In this document: piece by piece, positions 8,021 through 20,460 of the stretch
Numbering within the stretch: position 1 is the first letter of the stretch
Layout: every line of letters begins with the position of its first letter
From: Ornithinibacillus gellani
GTDB lineage: Bacteria; Bacillota; Bacilli; Bacillales; Amphibacillaceae
DNA length: 64,000 bases
NCBI RefSeq assembly: GCF_003730295.1
Contig: NZ_QTSZ01000029.1
Span: forward strand, 372,001-436,000
Reading direction: 5' to 3'
The notes under the pieces: model-generated
The model's input: only the letters and a program-made list of their open reading frames with translations
What the model was told of the DNA's origin: nothing
Databases searched by the model: none
Translations under genes and position numbers: made by a program

Positions 8021-8845
8021 TTGACTCGAGGTGAATTTCCGGCTGGGTTCGGCTGATGTTTTTACTCGCGGGGGAGTCGAGGCGATTTTCCGGTTGGGTT
8101 CGGCTTATTTTTTTTCTCGCGTGGGAGTCGAGGCGAATTTCCGACGAAGTTCAGCTAATTTTTTCACTCGCGTGGGAGTCGAGGCGATTTTCCGACGAAG
8201 TTCAGCTGATTTTTTCACTCGCAGAATAACCGAAGCGAATTTCTGGCTGGGTTCGGCTGATTTTTTCACTCGCGCGGGAGCCGAGGCGATTTTCCGGTTG
8301 GGTTCGGCTGATTTTTTTACTCGCGCGGGACTCGAGGCGATTTTCCGACGAAGTTCAGCTGATTTTTTCACTCGTGTGGGAGCCGAGGTGAATTTCCGGC
8401 TGGGTTCGGCTGATTTTTTTACTCGCGGGGGACTCGAGGCGATTTTCCGGTTGGGTTCGGCTGATTTTTTTACTCGCGCGGGACTCGAGGCGATTTTCCG
8501 ACGAAGTTCAGCTGATTTTTTCACTCGCGTGGGACTCGAGGCGAATTTCCGACGAAGTTCAGCTGATTTTTTTACTCGCGTGGGACTCGAGGCGAATTTC
8601 CGACGAAGTTCAGCTGATTTTTTTACTCGCGTGGGAGTCGAGGCGAATTTCCGACGAAGTTCAGCTGATTTTTTCACTCGCGCGGGAGTCGAGGCGAATT
8701 TCCGACGAAGTTCAGCTGATTTTTTCACTCGCAGAATAACCGAAGCGAATTTTCGGCTAGGTTCAGCTAATTATTTCACTCGCGCGGGAGCAGAGACGAA
8801 TTTCCGACAAGATTCAACCGTTTTTTTCACCCGATTGGTGGAAAA
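8021..8845 (+). repeat. 51-nt tandem repeat array, about 16 copies
   Basis: Each unit contains a T-tract (GATTTTTT), CACTCGCG, a variable 8-10 nt, GAGGCGAATTTCCG and a tail of two types (GACGAAGTTCAGCT or GCTGGGTTCGGCT). Because 51 is a multiple of three, long frames are open on both strands (17-residue repeats such as FRRSSADFFTRVGLEAN on +, KKSAELRRKFASTPTRV on -). There is no ribosome site or known domain, so I read it as non-coding. Copies differ by shuffled variants, as if units recombine. Confidence 0.85.
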
Positions 8846-9019
8846 CCTGCCAAAGGCTATAAAATGCAAAGCCCCACCACTTAAATCATAAACACGATAA
8901 TAAATAATACTAATATTTTTGGAAAATTAAAACCCTAACATTGTTAATATCTCATATAACGTGTAACATAATCATTGTTGGTTTTTTCCAGCATGATTTT
9001 GGCAAAGGGGTGTAAGGTT

Positions 9020-9595
9020 TTGAAAAAACATGTATTTTTATGGATGTCTCTGCTATTCATCGTCTGTTCTATGGCAGCTTGTTCTTCAGACAATGACGGG
9101 GATAACAATGCGCAGGACACACAGGGCGATGTATCGGGCGGTGATACGGAATCGGCCACGAATGACAATTCCACTGATAACGCTGGTGAAGTACCTGAGG
9201 ATCAGGAGGCGTTCTATAATGAAGCTGGCGAATTAGATCCAGGAGAAATAGAAAAGGCGATTTTTTCTGCGTTGGTAGCTGCTTCTGAAGATTTTTCTGT
9301 TCAGAATAATGGAGTGGATATCGAGGAAGATGGTGTTCGTTCCCGTCTGCTGGTCAATTTAGAAAATGACACTGATGACCCGGAAGAAATGAAAAAAATT
9401 GCTGCAGAACAGTCTGAACATATCGCAGAACAACTTAGTGAACTTTCCATCATTGATCGAGTGGAATTAGAATGGCAATTTGACTATAGTCCCGTCTTCA
9501 ACCGTTTTAAAATGGAACGAGAAGGCGATCAGATCAAGGTCACTGAAAATAATGTGGATGAAGAAACATTAGATCATTATTTAGAAGTTGAATAA
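9020..9595 (+). CDS. Acidic lipoprotein of unknown function
   Basis: 191 residues from a TTG start (9020) chosen because AAAGGGGTG lies 8 bases before it. The signal peptide KKHVFLWMSLLFIVCSMAAC ends in a lipobox cysteine at residue 20. A low-complexity Asp/Asn/Ser/Thr linker follows to about residue 65, then a small acidic mixed alpha/beta domain. It would be anchored outside the membrane. I do not recognise the domain. Confidence 0.75.
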   Translation: MKKHVFLWMSLLFIVCSMAACSSDNDGDNNAQDTQGDVSGGDTESATNDNSTDNAGEVPEDQEAFYNEAGELDPGEIEKAIFSALVAASEDFSVQNNGVDIEEDGVRSRLLVNLENDTDDPEEMKKIAAEQSEHIAEQLSELSIIDRVELEWQFDYSPVFNRFKMEREGDQIKVTENNVDEETLDHYLEVE

Positions 9596-9599
9596 GCAA

Positions 9600-9640
9600 G
9601 AGAACCTCTTTGGATATTTACTTCCTAAGAGGTTTTTGTT
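9600..9640 (+). terminator. Rho-independent terminator
   Basis: AACCTCTT (9603-9610) pairs with AAGAGGTT (9627-9634), then a T run. Ends the lipoprotein gene. Confidence 0.8.
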
Positions 9641-9824
9641 TGTTTGAAACGAATTTCTCACGGGGCTAGGCAAATTTTTTAACCATGCAGGGCTGCTTAC
9701 ATGGTGCCGCTTCCACAACCTTCATCATCGTTCACCATCCCCCACTCGCCTCTGCAAAAGTGGTATGATAGTAAAAGTATTGATAAGAAATAGGTAACAT
9801 GCTTGAAATGAAGGAAGGACACGC

Positions 9825-10208
9825 ATGAAGATTTTCGTAACCATCATTCAAATTGCTTTATTGGTCGTATTTTATTTAGTTGGGGATTGGTTGCAGAGGC
9901 TGTTGCATTTGCCAATTCCGGGCAGTATCATCGGCATGCTGCTGTTGTTCATCTGTTTATTAATTAAGGCGGTTCCTCTAAAATGGATTGAAACCGGGGC
10001 AGGGTTTCTCCTCACCCACCTAACCTTATTCTTTATCCCAGTCACGGTCGGGGTCATGAATCATTATCAATTATTTGCCGGAAGCGGTATATTTTTATTT
10101 TTCATTACCTTGTTCAGTACGATTTGTGTCATGGTTTCAGCAGGTTTAACTGCAAATTATTTTGCGAAAAGAAAGAAGAAGATATCATGTCAGAAGCACT
10201 CATCATAA
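9825..10208 (+). CDS. cidA: CidA/LrgA-family holin-like membrane protein
   Basis: 127 residues with four hydrophobic segments. The family hallmark LHLPIPGSIIGMLLLFICLL lies at residues 27-46 and HLTLFFIPVTVGVMNH at about 65-80. CidA/LrgA proteins are holin-like and modulate murein hydrolase export or organic-acid metabolism. It overlaps the cidB start by 22 bp, so the two are made together. Whether it is the Cid or Lrg paralogue cannot be decided here. Confidence 0.88.
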   Translation: MKIFVTIIQIALLVVFYLVGDWLQRLLHLPIPGSIIGMLLLFICLLIKAVPLKWIETGAGFLLTHLTLFFIPVTVGVMNHYQLFAGSGIFLFFITLFSTICVMVSAGLTANYFAKRKKKISCQKHSS

Positions 10209-10879
10209 TTGCCATGGTTTTATTAACGGTCACGACTTTTTTTCTGATGACCCGTCTATATCAGCGGTTTCCTACTCCGATTTTAATTCCGATCTTAACG
10301 TCGACAGCGATTATCATTGCCATTTTGCTAAGTCTGCGTTTACCGTATGATACTTACATGACAGGTGGAAAATTCATTGATTACTTATTGGGGCCAGCAG
10401 TTGTCGCCTTGGCTATTCCTCTCTATAAACAGCGCATCATGTTAATGAAAAACATGGTATCTCTCATTGGTGGAGTGTTGGTTGGTTCTCTCGCGGGGAT
10501 TTTAACTGGGCTTTGGCTGGCAAAGGGAATTGGCGTGGAAAAAATGCTCGTAACCTCCCTCGTTCCCAAATCGGTAACGACACCAGTTGCCATGAATATT
10601 GCTACGGAAATTGGTGGCAACCCTTCTTTAACGGTGGCTTTTGTTATGATTGCCGGTATTGGTGGTACTGTACTAAGCCCTTATTTGATCAAGCTATTCC
10701 GGATTGATCATGCATTGGGACAGGGGATTGCATTGGGAAGTGCATCACATGCGATCGGCACGGCAAAAGCTTTTGAATATGGCGAGGATGCTGCTTCCGT
10801 TAGTTCCGTCGCAATGACGCTTTGTGCCATTACCGTTTCTATCTTGGCACCATTATTTATGATGGCTTTTTACGCCTGA
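10187..10879 (+). CDS. cidB: CidB/LrgB-family membrane protein
   Basis: 230 residues from the ATG at 10187 (MSEALIIIAMVL); an upstream frame extension lies inside cidA and is ignored. It is polytopic, with the LrgB signature LVPKSVTTPVAMNIATEIGG and GSASHAIGTAKAFEYGE near residues 125-145 and 185-200. Partner of the holin-like protein encoded just upstream; together they form the two-gene cidAB/lrgAB unit. Confidence 0.9.
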   Translation: MSEALIIIAMVLLTVTTFFLMTRLYQRFPTPILIPILTSTAIIIAILLSLRLPYDTYMTGGKFIDYLLGPAVVALAIPLYKQRIMLMKNMVSLIGGVLVGSLAGILTGLWLAKGIGVEKMLVTSLVPKSVTTPVAMNIATEIGGNPSLTVAFVMIAGIGGTVLSPYLIKLFRIDHALGQGIALGSASHAIGTAKAFEYGEDAASVSSVAMTLCAITVSILAPLFMMAFYA

Positions 10880-10898
10880 CTTCCCAGGTTAGCCAAAT

Positions 10899-10936
10899 CA
10901 AAACACCGTCATAAGGCTTATGACGGTGTTTTTTGA
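10899..10936. terminator. Bidirectional terminator
   Basis: A perfect stem AACACCGTCATAAG / CTTATGACGGTGTT with A and T runs on the two sides, between cidB and the convergent zinc-ribbon gene. Confidence 0.9.
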
Positions 10937-10937
10937 G

Positions 10938-11144
10938 TTAAAAATCATTTTCAACATAACGTCTTACTGGATGTCCACATTTTTTACAACTTCCATTTAA
11001 AATCACATCGTTCTTACCGCTAGGTTCAATTTCATAATCAACTATGGTCGTTTCATCTAAACAGGATCTACAAAATACATTTTGTATGATTTTTTCCCGT
11101 AAGGATTCTGGAATATCCAACCACCGCTTTTTTGCATCATCCAT
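10938..11144 (-). CDS. Small zinc-ribbon protein
   Basis: 68 residues from the ATG at 11144 (MDDAKKRWLDIPESL), preceded by GGGAGTG. Two CxxC knuckles (FCRSC near residue 25 and SCKKCGH near 52) predict one zinc ribbon. No wider domain is recognised. It is followed upstream by another small zinc-ribbon gene in the same direction. Confidence 0.65.
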   Translation of the reverse strand: MDDAKKRWLDIPESLREKIIQNVFCRSCLDETTIVDYEIEPSGKNDVILNGSCKKCGHPVRRYVENDF

Positions 11145-11201
11145 TGAAACACACTCCCTATTTTCAATTAAACAGGTTGTCCTCACGCCAGCATGAATTC
11201 C

Positions 11202-11453
11202 TTAGAACCAACATACCTCATCAATCTCATAATCTCCCGAGGAATCAGCATCACCAGTCAAGCAAGTAAAGCAACTATAATATCCAATGGCACTTCCTAC
11301 AGCCCAAATCGCTTCACCGCAATTGGAACAGGTTGCACCATTTTTCTTATCCTTTACAGCCTCCTGCAATCTTTTCTTTAACTGTTCCGGATTTTGATTG
11401 GGATTTGTTTTACAGTATTTTTTTACAAAATCGTTTATTGAAATAGGTATCAT
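11202..11453 (-). CDS. Small zinc-ribbon protein
   Basis: 83 residues behind an excellent AGGAGAGGAG site. The N-terminal half is helical and basic (DFVKKYCKTNPNQNPEQLKK); the C-terminal half has CSNCGEAIW and YSCFTC, a four-cysteine zinc ribbon, and an acidic tail. Function unknown. It probably shares a transcript with the downstream zinc-ribbon gene 58 bp away. Confidence 0.65.
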   Translation of the reverse strand: MIPISINDFVKKYCKTNPNQNPEQLKKRLQEAVKDKKNGATCSNCGEAIWAVGSAIGYYSCFTCLTGDADSSGDYEIDEVCWF

Positions 11454-11521
11454 TATAATTCTCCTCTCCTATCCATTTTAACAAACAAAATGGTCTCCAC
11501 AATAAATTTATCTGCACAGCT

Positions 11522-11549
11522 TTGAAAATAATAGATGCTGCTATATAAT
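11522..11549 (+). promoter_or_regulatory. Promoter of the licT-like gene
   Basis: TTGAAA (11522-11527), 16-bp spacer, TATAAT (11544-11549), about 35 bp before the TTG start. Confidence 0.7.
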
Positions 11550-11583
11550 GTTAATACATATTGTATTTAAAGGATGGTCCATC

Positions 11584-12414
11584 TTGAATATTGACAAAGT
11601 AATTAATAATAATGTCGTCAGTGTGATCAATGATCAAGATAAAGAATTGGTCATTATGGGAAGAGGCCTCGGCTTCCAACGCAAACCTGGGGATATGATA
11701 GATGAAAGTAAGATTGAAAAGATATTCACACTGGATAGTAAAGATGTATCCGATCAATTCAAAACGTTACTAAGAGAAGTTCCGATTGAAACGATGGAGA
11801 TTGTCGAGGATATTATCCAAATTGCCAAGACAGAATATCATAAACAGTTAAACGATATTATTTATGTCGCTTTAACGGATCACGTAAATTTTGCTATCGA
11901 GAGACAAAAAAATAATCAAAGCATTAAAAATGGCTTGCTTTGGGAAATCAAGAAGCTGTACAAGGATGAATATGCAATCGGTTTAAAAGCAATTCAAATG
12001 ATAGCAGAACGACTGCATGTGAATTTAGCTGAGGACGAGGCGGGCTTTATTGCCATGCATATTGTCAATGCTGAGCTAAATGAAAATGTATCCAATATGA
12101 AACAAATTACCGGCATCATTCAAGATGTGCTAAATATTGTAAAATATCATTTTCGAACGGATTTCGATGAGGATTCATTAAATTTTTTCCGTTTTATTAC
12201 CCATTTGAAGTTTTTTGCCCAACGTTTAATGACACATACCGATTTCAAAAATCATGATGAATTTTTATATGAATTAATCAAAGAAAAACATCCAGATTCC
12301 TTTGAATGCACGAAGAAAATTGAAACATATATTAAAAAGGAATATGGCTATCAGCTATCCAATGAAGAGAAGCTTTACTTAACCATCCATATTGAACGTG
12401 TCATGAATCGGTAA
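11584..12414 (+). CDS. licT: LicT/BglG-family transcriptional antiterminator
   Basis: 276 residues from a TTG start at 11584, behind AAAGGATGG, which restores the standard N-terminus NIDKVINNNVVSVIN of the CAT RNA-binding domain (to about residue 55). Two PRD domains follow, each with the histidines that PTS proteins phosphorylate (HVNFAIER and HIVNAELNE in PRD1; HLKFFAQR and HIERVMNR in PRD2). The protein binds the RAT hairpin in the leader that follows and prevents termination when beta-glucosides are available. Confidence 0.92.
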   Translation: MNIDKVINNNVVSVINDQDKELVIMGRGLGFQRKPGDMIDESKIEKIFTLDSKDVSDQFKTLLREVPIETMEIVEDIIQIAKTEYHKQLNDIIYVALTDHVNFAIERQKNNQSIKNGLLWEIKKLYKDEYAIGLKAIQMIAERLHVNLAEDEAGFIAMHIVNAELNENVSNMKQITGIIQDVLNIVKYHFRTDFDEDSLNFFRFITHLKFFAQRLMTHTDFKNHDEFLYELIKEKHPDSFECTKKIETYIKKEYGYQLSNEEKLYLTIHIERVMNR

Positions 12415-12448
12415 ATTTATGTTTTACAATGAAACGGTTACATGGGTG

Positions 12449-12477
12449 TTGACAAGTCAAATGGACCGTGCTAAATT
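12449..12477 (+). promoter_or_regulatory. Promoter of bglP-bglA
   Basis: TTGACA (12449-12454), 17-bp spacer, TAAATT (12472-12477). It drives the RAT/terminator leader. Confidence 0.6.
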
Positions 12478-12518
12478 TAAAGTGAAGTTTACAATTTCAT
12501 ATCAATCTTGATTTATCG

Positions 12519-12616
12519 GGATTGTTACTGGTCAGCAGGCAAAACCTAAATCATTAATGGATATACATGTGCCCTAGGTGCATTGTATCTTTTAATGATT
12601 TAGGTTTTTTGTTTTT
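12519..12616 (+). promoter_or_regulatory. RAT antiterminator overlapping an intrinsic terminator (bgl leader)
   Basis: The ribonucleic antiterminator is at 12519-12547: GGATTGTTACTGGTCAGCAG followed by GCAAAACCT, almost the textbook LicT target. Its 3' half overlaps the left arm of a long terminator whose arms AAACCTAAATCATTA (12542-12556) and TAATGATTTAGGTTT (12592-12606) are perfectly complementary and end in a T run. Bound LicT would stabilise the RAT and let transcription enter bglP. Confidence 0.93.
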
Positions 12617-12622
12617 TCATGA

Positions 12623-16072
<3,450 letters not shown>

Positions 16073-16082
16073 ATGATAAGGT

Positions 16083-16132
16083 TAACGCCAATTTCAGTTT
16101 GAAAAACGGACTGAAATTGGCGTTTTGTTTGA
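16083..16132 (+). terminator. Terminator of the bgl operon
   Basis: Arms AACGCCAATTTCAGT and ACTGAAATTGGCGTT, perfect 15 bp, then T-rich sequence. Confidence 0.9.
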
Positions 16133-16197
16133 TAAGGATTAGCCCTATTATAGAAAGCGGGCTGTTTTCCTTCTGCTCGCGTGTCTATACGATTCGG

Positions 16198-19100
16198 TTA
16201 GCTTGTTATCGGAATGATTTCGTGAATTTGCGGTGAGACGTCTGTTCCCCACGTTATTTTCACTTCGAGTACATGTTTAAAATCTGCTGTGTCAATAGAA
16301 TTTAAAGATGCAGATAGTGTACCGACCTCATGCCAGCCTGTTGTATCACGAATCGCTACATTTGCTTTCGAAATACTTGCAGGATGTTGTAGGATCAACA
16401 ACCGACGCAGCTTTATTTCTCTCACGAGTCTATATAGCAGTTCACCTTTGTCCTTTTCCACCGGACGGTATGCAGTTGAAAGCTTACCATCTTTGGCATT
16501 TCTCACCTCATATCCTGTTGCGCCTGCCGGATCTGCTTGAATAGCAAGATCCTCATTACCTGGCAGTACACTTCCTTCATTCACTATTATTTTATTCAAA
16601 GCAAACCATACATGATGATCCGCTGTAGAAATAAGCCGTACATATCTTGCCTTTACACCATCTGTCTGTACACGCTGATAACGGTATGGCACTTCATGTT
16701 CAGGGAAATTCAAGTTCTTGTCTTCTGGATGCGAGAACGTATGCAATGTTTCCCAGTTCTCACCATCTGGAGATACTTGTAAATCACCCTGTCTGAAATA
16801 ATGATTTTCTCCATCATGGATGACGACAGCTACATTATTCACGTCCAATAATCCACCTAAATCAAGTTGAATATATTTTCCTTCATCCTGTGTACCAATA
16901 AATCTCACGTTGTTATTTAAGCGGCCATCCAATAAATCGTCAAGCTCCCCCTGATACACTTTGTCATAATTATGCGTGATGGCTGGCTCGGAAAAACGGT
17001 TCAATTCCACATCTAAGTTGTGTAAATCGAAAGTAATGGCCTGTTGCACTGTCGGACAGATCCGTACATATGCCGTGTTTGGATAAGCGATTTCATCCGG
17101 CATCATCTGCTGCCACTCCACCCCATTCTGAGATACTTCTACAGCTAATTGATCTATAGTTGCCTTCAGCTGAATCTGCTTCACCCGTTCCAGGTTTGGC
17201 AATGCGATTCCGAAATATTCATTTGGCTTTAGCGTCAGCCCCTTCAGTTCTCCCAGGTGAACCGTATGATCTGTTGTAGTAACCCTCATACCTTGACACG
17301 CTTTGGCATTCGTATAAATGTTTGCCTGCATATCGGTCTGCTTACACTGCGTATTGGTAATAGAATTCGGCGCAATTGCTTGATACACATCACCATCTAA
17401 TTGGTCTATGAGCTGATTGGCGAAAGGCACCAATCGTTTGGCACCCGCTTCTACCGTTATATCAGGCGCATTCAATTTTTTTACGGTATATTGCTTCGAT
17501 TGCTCCATCGCATCCGCTGCTTTTGCTAATGCTTCCCATGCAGCAAGATGATTTCCATTTTGCATCGCGATTGCCGATTGTACTGCATGTTTATCCGCCA
17601 ATAATACATGATGCAGGCAATGAAGCCATGGTTCGATTTCAGCTTTCATTTCCTCATTCTTACTTTGTTCTTTAAAATCAGTAATTGCTGTTAAGACACT
17701 GTCAAATTCTTCAATCAAAGTCACGCCAGCTGCTTGATTTGATTTTCCCTGTGCAAAGTCTTCAGAAAACTGTCCCAATCCTGCTTTCAAATTTTCCGAT
17801 TCTCCTAATACCAATCCATGACTGCTCGGTGAAGGATCACTGACATGGTAGGCTATCGTCCTTAATGCATCTGCTGCTTCAGGTTCAATATAGTCAAAAG
17901 AATCGAGCCAGCTTTGTTCGTCATGAAAATCGTCCACATTCCAAGTAAAATCAGCTACAGCGAATAATGCGACTTTAGACAATTGTGCTTGCTCCATCGG
18001 GTTCGACACGACACCGGATAGATTTCGCGTGCCTTTTTTCAATACTTCTCCTTTACCAATCATCAATCTGCTATCCACATAATCATTCACAGACCAATTC
18101 AACCAAACGAATGGTTCACGACCCGTAAATTGCTTCGGCCATGCCAAATCTGTTTCATTAACTGTTCCAACCACACCGCTACCAGTCCACATGATTTCTA
18201 CGTTCTTTGGAACTTCACTCAATGCCTCCAAATAGGCTTGTCCATCTGTACCGGTCCACGCTTGATTATAAAAAGGAGGTGTGTACACCAATGATTTCAC
18301 ATCACCCTTTTGGGAAATCCAATTGGCGACATCTGTAATTAAACGTACATGTTTATGTCTATCTTGCAGGGCCTGTGCCGTGCTAATATCATCCATAAAC
18401 AAGCCAAATTGACGGACGCCGGCATCATATAATTGATCCAGCTTCGTCAACAGTGTACTCAATTCTTGATCATAATCTTCCCATTGAATCATATTAAAAC
18501 CGGGATGTATCGCCCAAATAAATTGTGTTTTCGTCTCATTTCCAACTGCTGCAAGCGCTCTTATTTTCTCCAATTCTTTTTCTGGATAAGGCGTACGCCA
18601 TTCACGATTATGGTAAGGATCATCCTTAGGTCCAAAAATATACGCATTCATTTTTAACCTACTGCCAAAATGCATTAAATCCATGCGTGCTTCATGTGTC
18701 CATGGAAAACCATAAAATCCTTCAATGAACCCACGCCATTTCATATCTGAGAAATCCTCATATGTGACCGCATGAATCTGATTGTCTTTCACTTGTTGCA
18801 CCAACATTTGTAAGGTAGCCAACCCGTAAAATACGGACTCCGTATCCTGCCCAAGAATGGCAATAACTCCATGTTCCTCCATTTGCGGGTCTATCGTCAG
18901 CACATACGGATCAATTTGTTCGAATATAGTTGCATCATAAGTAACATGCTTTGCCACATATTGATCAACAAATGCCTGCGAACCCTTTATTCCGAGCAGG
19001 ATATTTGTCCGATTGGAAACTGTCTCTGCTCCTATATGATAGGTCAATCCCTTTTCATCCAATATTCGCTGGAGAAAATCGCTTGATGCCTTATCCACTC

Positions 19101-19215
19101 CGGATTCTAATACAATATTTACTTCATCGGTCAGTTTTAAAGTTCCTTGTAAGTTCTTTTCATGTTGTGGTACGGGATAAATTTCATATCGTTGTTGATG
19201 TTTTGTTTCATTCAT
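16198..19215 (-). CDS. GH84 beta-N-acetylglucosaminidase, probably cytoplasmic
   Basis: 1005 residues. An N-terminal GH20b-like domain (to about 150) leads into the GH84 barrel beginning RGFIEGFYGFPW (161-172), with GPKDDPYH and the catalytic aspartate pair Asp275-Asp276 in GLFMDDIST. A helical region follows (about 480-600), then two discoidin-like beta-sandwich modules (about 770-1005). Family members remove terminal beta-GlcNAc. Unlike the paralogue at 50.7 kb it starts MNETKHQQRYEIYP with no signal peptide and lacks the C-terminal helical module, so it either acts inside the cell or leaves by another route. Confidence 0.88.
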   Translation of the reverse strand: MNETKHQQRYEIYPVPQHEKNLQGTLKLTDEVNIVLESGVDKASSDFLQRILDEKGLTYHIGAETVSNRTNILLGIKGSQAFVDQYVAKHVTYDATIFEQIDPYVLTIDPQMEEHGVIAILGQDTESVFYGLATLQMLVQQVKDNQIHAVTYEDFSDMKWRGFIEGFYGFPWTHEARMDLMHFGSRLKMNAYIFGPKDDPYHNREWRTPYPEKELEKIRALAAVGNETKTQFIWAIHPGFNMIQWEDYDQELSTLLTKLDQLYDAGVRQFGLFMDDISTAQALQDRHKHVRLITDVANWISQKGDVKSLVYTPPFYNQAWTGTDGQAYLEALSEVPKNVEIMWTGSGVVGTVNETDLAWPKQFTGREPFVWLNWSVNDYVDSRLMIGKGEVLKKGTRNLSGVVSNPMEQAQLSKVALFAVADFTWNVDDFHDEQSWLDSFDYIEPEAADALRTIAYHVSDPSPSSHGLVLGESENLKAGLGQFSEDFAQGKSNQAAGVTLIEEFDSVLTAITDFKEQSKNEEMKAEIEPWLHCLHHVLLADKHAVQSAIAMQNGNHLAAWEALAKAADAMEQSKQYTVKKLNAPDITVEAGAKRLVPFANQLIDQLDGDVYQAIAPNSITNTQCKQTDMQANIYTNAKACQGMRVTTTDHTVHLGELKGLTLKPNEYFGIALPNLERVKQIQLKATIDQLAVEVSQNGVEWQQMMPDEIAYPNTAYVRICPTVQQAITFDLHNLDVELNRFSEPAITHNYDKVYQGELDDLLDGRLNNNVRFIGTQDEGKYIQLDLGGLLDVNNVAVVIHDGENHYFRQGDLQVSPDGENWETLHTFSHPEDKNLNFPEHEVPYRYQRVQTDGVKARYVRLISTADHHVWFALNKIIVNEGSVLPGNEDLAIQADPAGATGYEVRNAKDGKLSTAYRPVEKDKGELLYRLVREIKLRRLLILQHPASISKANVAIRDTTGWHEVGTLSASLNSIDTADFKHVLEVKITWGTDVSPQIHEIIPITS

Positions 19216-19309
19216 ATCGTTCTGCTATGCCTCCCTATCTGCAAATGTAGTAGTATTAGTAAAAATATTAGTAAAATTGTTCTTTTTCCATCATACCATT
19301 TCCTTAACA

Positions 19310-19355
19310 AGAAAGGGACAGAAACGACGATGAAAAAGTAGTTTCTGTCCCTTAT
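19310..19355. terminator. Terminator between sipW and the GH84 gene
   Basis: A 13-bp perfect stem, AAGGGACAGAAAC (19313-19325) with GTTTCTGTCCCTT (19341-19353). The run of T after it is weak in the leftward direction. Confidence 0.6.
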
Positions 19356-19390
19356 ATTTATAGTTAGAGCTTAGGGCAAAAGGTAATGAA

Positions 19391-19966
19391 TTATTTAATG
19401 ATTTCCTCTGCTGTTTGCTCCTCTTTTTTATCATCAATTTGCCGAAGCACACTTCCAATACTAAAGAACGCATATCCGAGCAAGAATAATCCCGGCAGCA
19501 CCATCAACAGCGCCGCACCTTCCTTGGAACCAGCAAAGCTAAGCACATAGCCGACATAAGGTAAATGTACACCTGTATACTGTCCAACGATATTCTCAGC
19601 AGGAACGGGTTCCTGATCAGGCGCATTATTTGCATCCCCTTTTGTTCGATATGCTTGCCCACCCTGAATCACCTCTGTAATTCGGTGGGTAATTAACATA
19701 TGCTCATCCGCCCGAAAGGTAATAACGTCTCCTTTTTCGAACCGCTGCCCCTCATCCGTCGTTTTGATTGCAATCACAGACCCAGTCATGATATCGGGCT
19801 CCATCGATCCAGAAAGAACGGTCTTCAGCTCATAACCAAATACCTGGAAATCACCGCCAGTAAACTTGTTTGAAACGACAAGCACAATGACCGCAAAGAA
19901 AACAATGAACAAAAGTATACTTAATCCTTTATTCAACATTTGCAAAGTGAACTTCAAAGCTTTCAT
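19391..19966 (-). CDS. sipW: SipW-type signal peptidase I
   Basis: 191 residues, ER-type. One N-terminal membrane anchor (about 12-32), the catalytic serine Ser54 in LSGSMEP, and histidine His94 in LITHRIT instead of the lysine of ordinary bacterial SipS. A second membrane segment lies near residues 150-172 and the tail is charged. AAGGAG lies 9 bases before the ATG. It processes the special signal peptides of TasA, TapA and camelysin-like proteins, two of which are encoded just upstream. Confidence 0.93.
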   Translation of the reverse strand: MKALKFTLQMLNKGLSILLFIVFFAVIVLVVSNKFTGGDFQVFGYELKTVLSGSMEPDIMTGSVIAIKTTDEGQRFEKGDVITFRADEHMLITHRITEVIQGGQAYRTKGDANNAPDQEPVPAENIVGQYTGVHLPYVGYVLSFAGSKEGAALLMVLPGLFLLGYAFFSIGSVLRQIDDKKEEQTAEEIIK

Positions 19967-20034
19967 ATGCTTCTACTCCTTCTACCATGATTGGAAAAAA
20001 CAATGTTCTCGCATCATCACATTGGACCAGATTT

Positions 20035-20275
20035 CTTGCAGTTGGTGCTCGATTTTCACTCGGTGGCGCGCGACTTTCACCGGTTGGTGCTCGACTTTCG
20101 CTCGGTGGCGCGCGACTTTCGCCCGCTGGGGCGCGACTTTCGCCCGGTGATGCTCGACTTTGGCCCGGTGGTGCCCGACTTTCTCTCAGTGGTGCCCGAC
20201 TTTACCGGTTGGTGCTCGACTTTCGCTCGGTGGGGCGCGACTTTCGCCCGGCGGTGCCCGACTTCGCCAAATCAG
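20035..20275 (+). repeat. 21-nt tandem repeat array, about 11 copies
   Basis: Units of the form GCGCGACTTTCGCCCGGTGG or TGCTCGACTTTCGCTCGGTG, open in several frames (GARLSPG-type heptapeptides). It separates the TapA-like gene from sipW inside an otherwise co-directional gene group. Its right edge is the hairpin at 20284-20305. Confidence 0.8.
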
Positions 20276-20283
20276 CAAGTGTT

Positions 20284-20348
20284 GAAATGGGGCGTGGCCC
20301 ATTTCATTCTCTTTTGATCTATGTAGTTGGAATCGGCGAGCCGATTCC
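20284..20348. repeat. Pair of array-border hairpins
   Basis: GAAATGGG...CCCATTTC (20284-20305) and the near-palindrome GGAATCGGCGAGCCGATTCC (20329-20348). The same two hairpin types flank the other 21-nt arrays. A further long inverted repeat, GGGATTGG...CCAATCCC-like, follows at about 20371-20411. Confidence 0.75.
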
Positions 20349-20460
20349 TTTCCCTGTATATGGAGCAACAGGGATTGGTGCAACAACAAACGTGGTGTTG
20401 CGCTCCAATCCCTTGCCTCTCAGTAGGGGGTGAAAATCTGTATAATCATTTCACTCCTTA

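Noticed and set aside
8031-8891. Long open frame (286 codons) and a 207-codon frame on the other strand, looking like repeat proteins
   Set aside because: Openness follows from a 51-nt unit (multiple of three) lacking stops. There is no ribosome site, signal or known fold, and both strands are equally open.
12425-12442. A cre site near AATGAAACGGTTACATG before the bgl operon
   Set aside because: The central CG does not fall at the consensus position when the arms are aligned, so the match is poor.
20035-20440. A CRISPR-like array
   Set aside because: Units are directly adjacent with no unique spacers of constant length, the period is 21 nt, and no cas genes are present.
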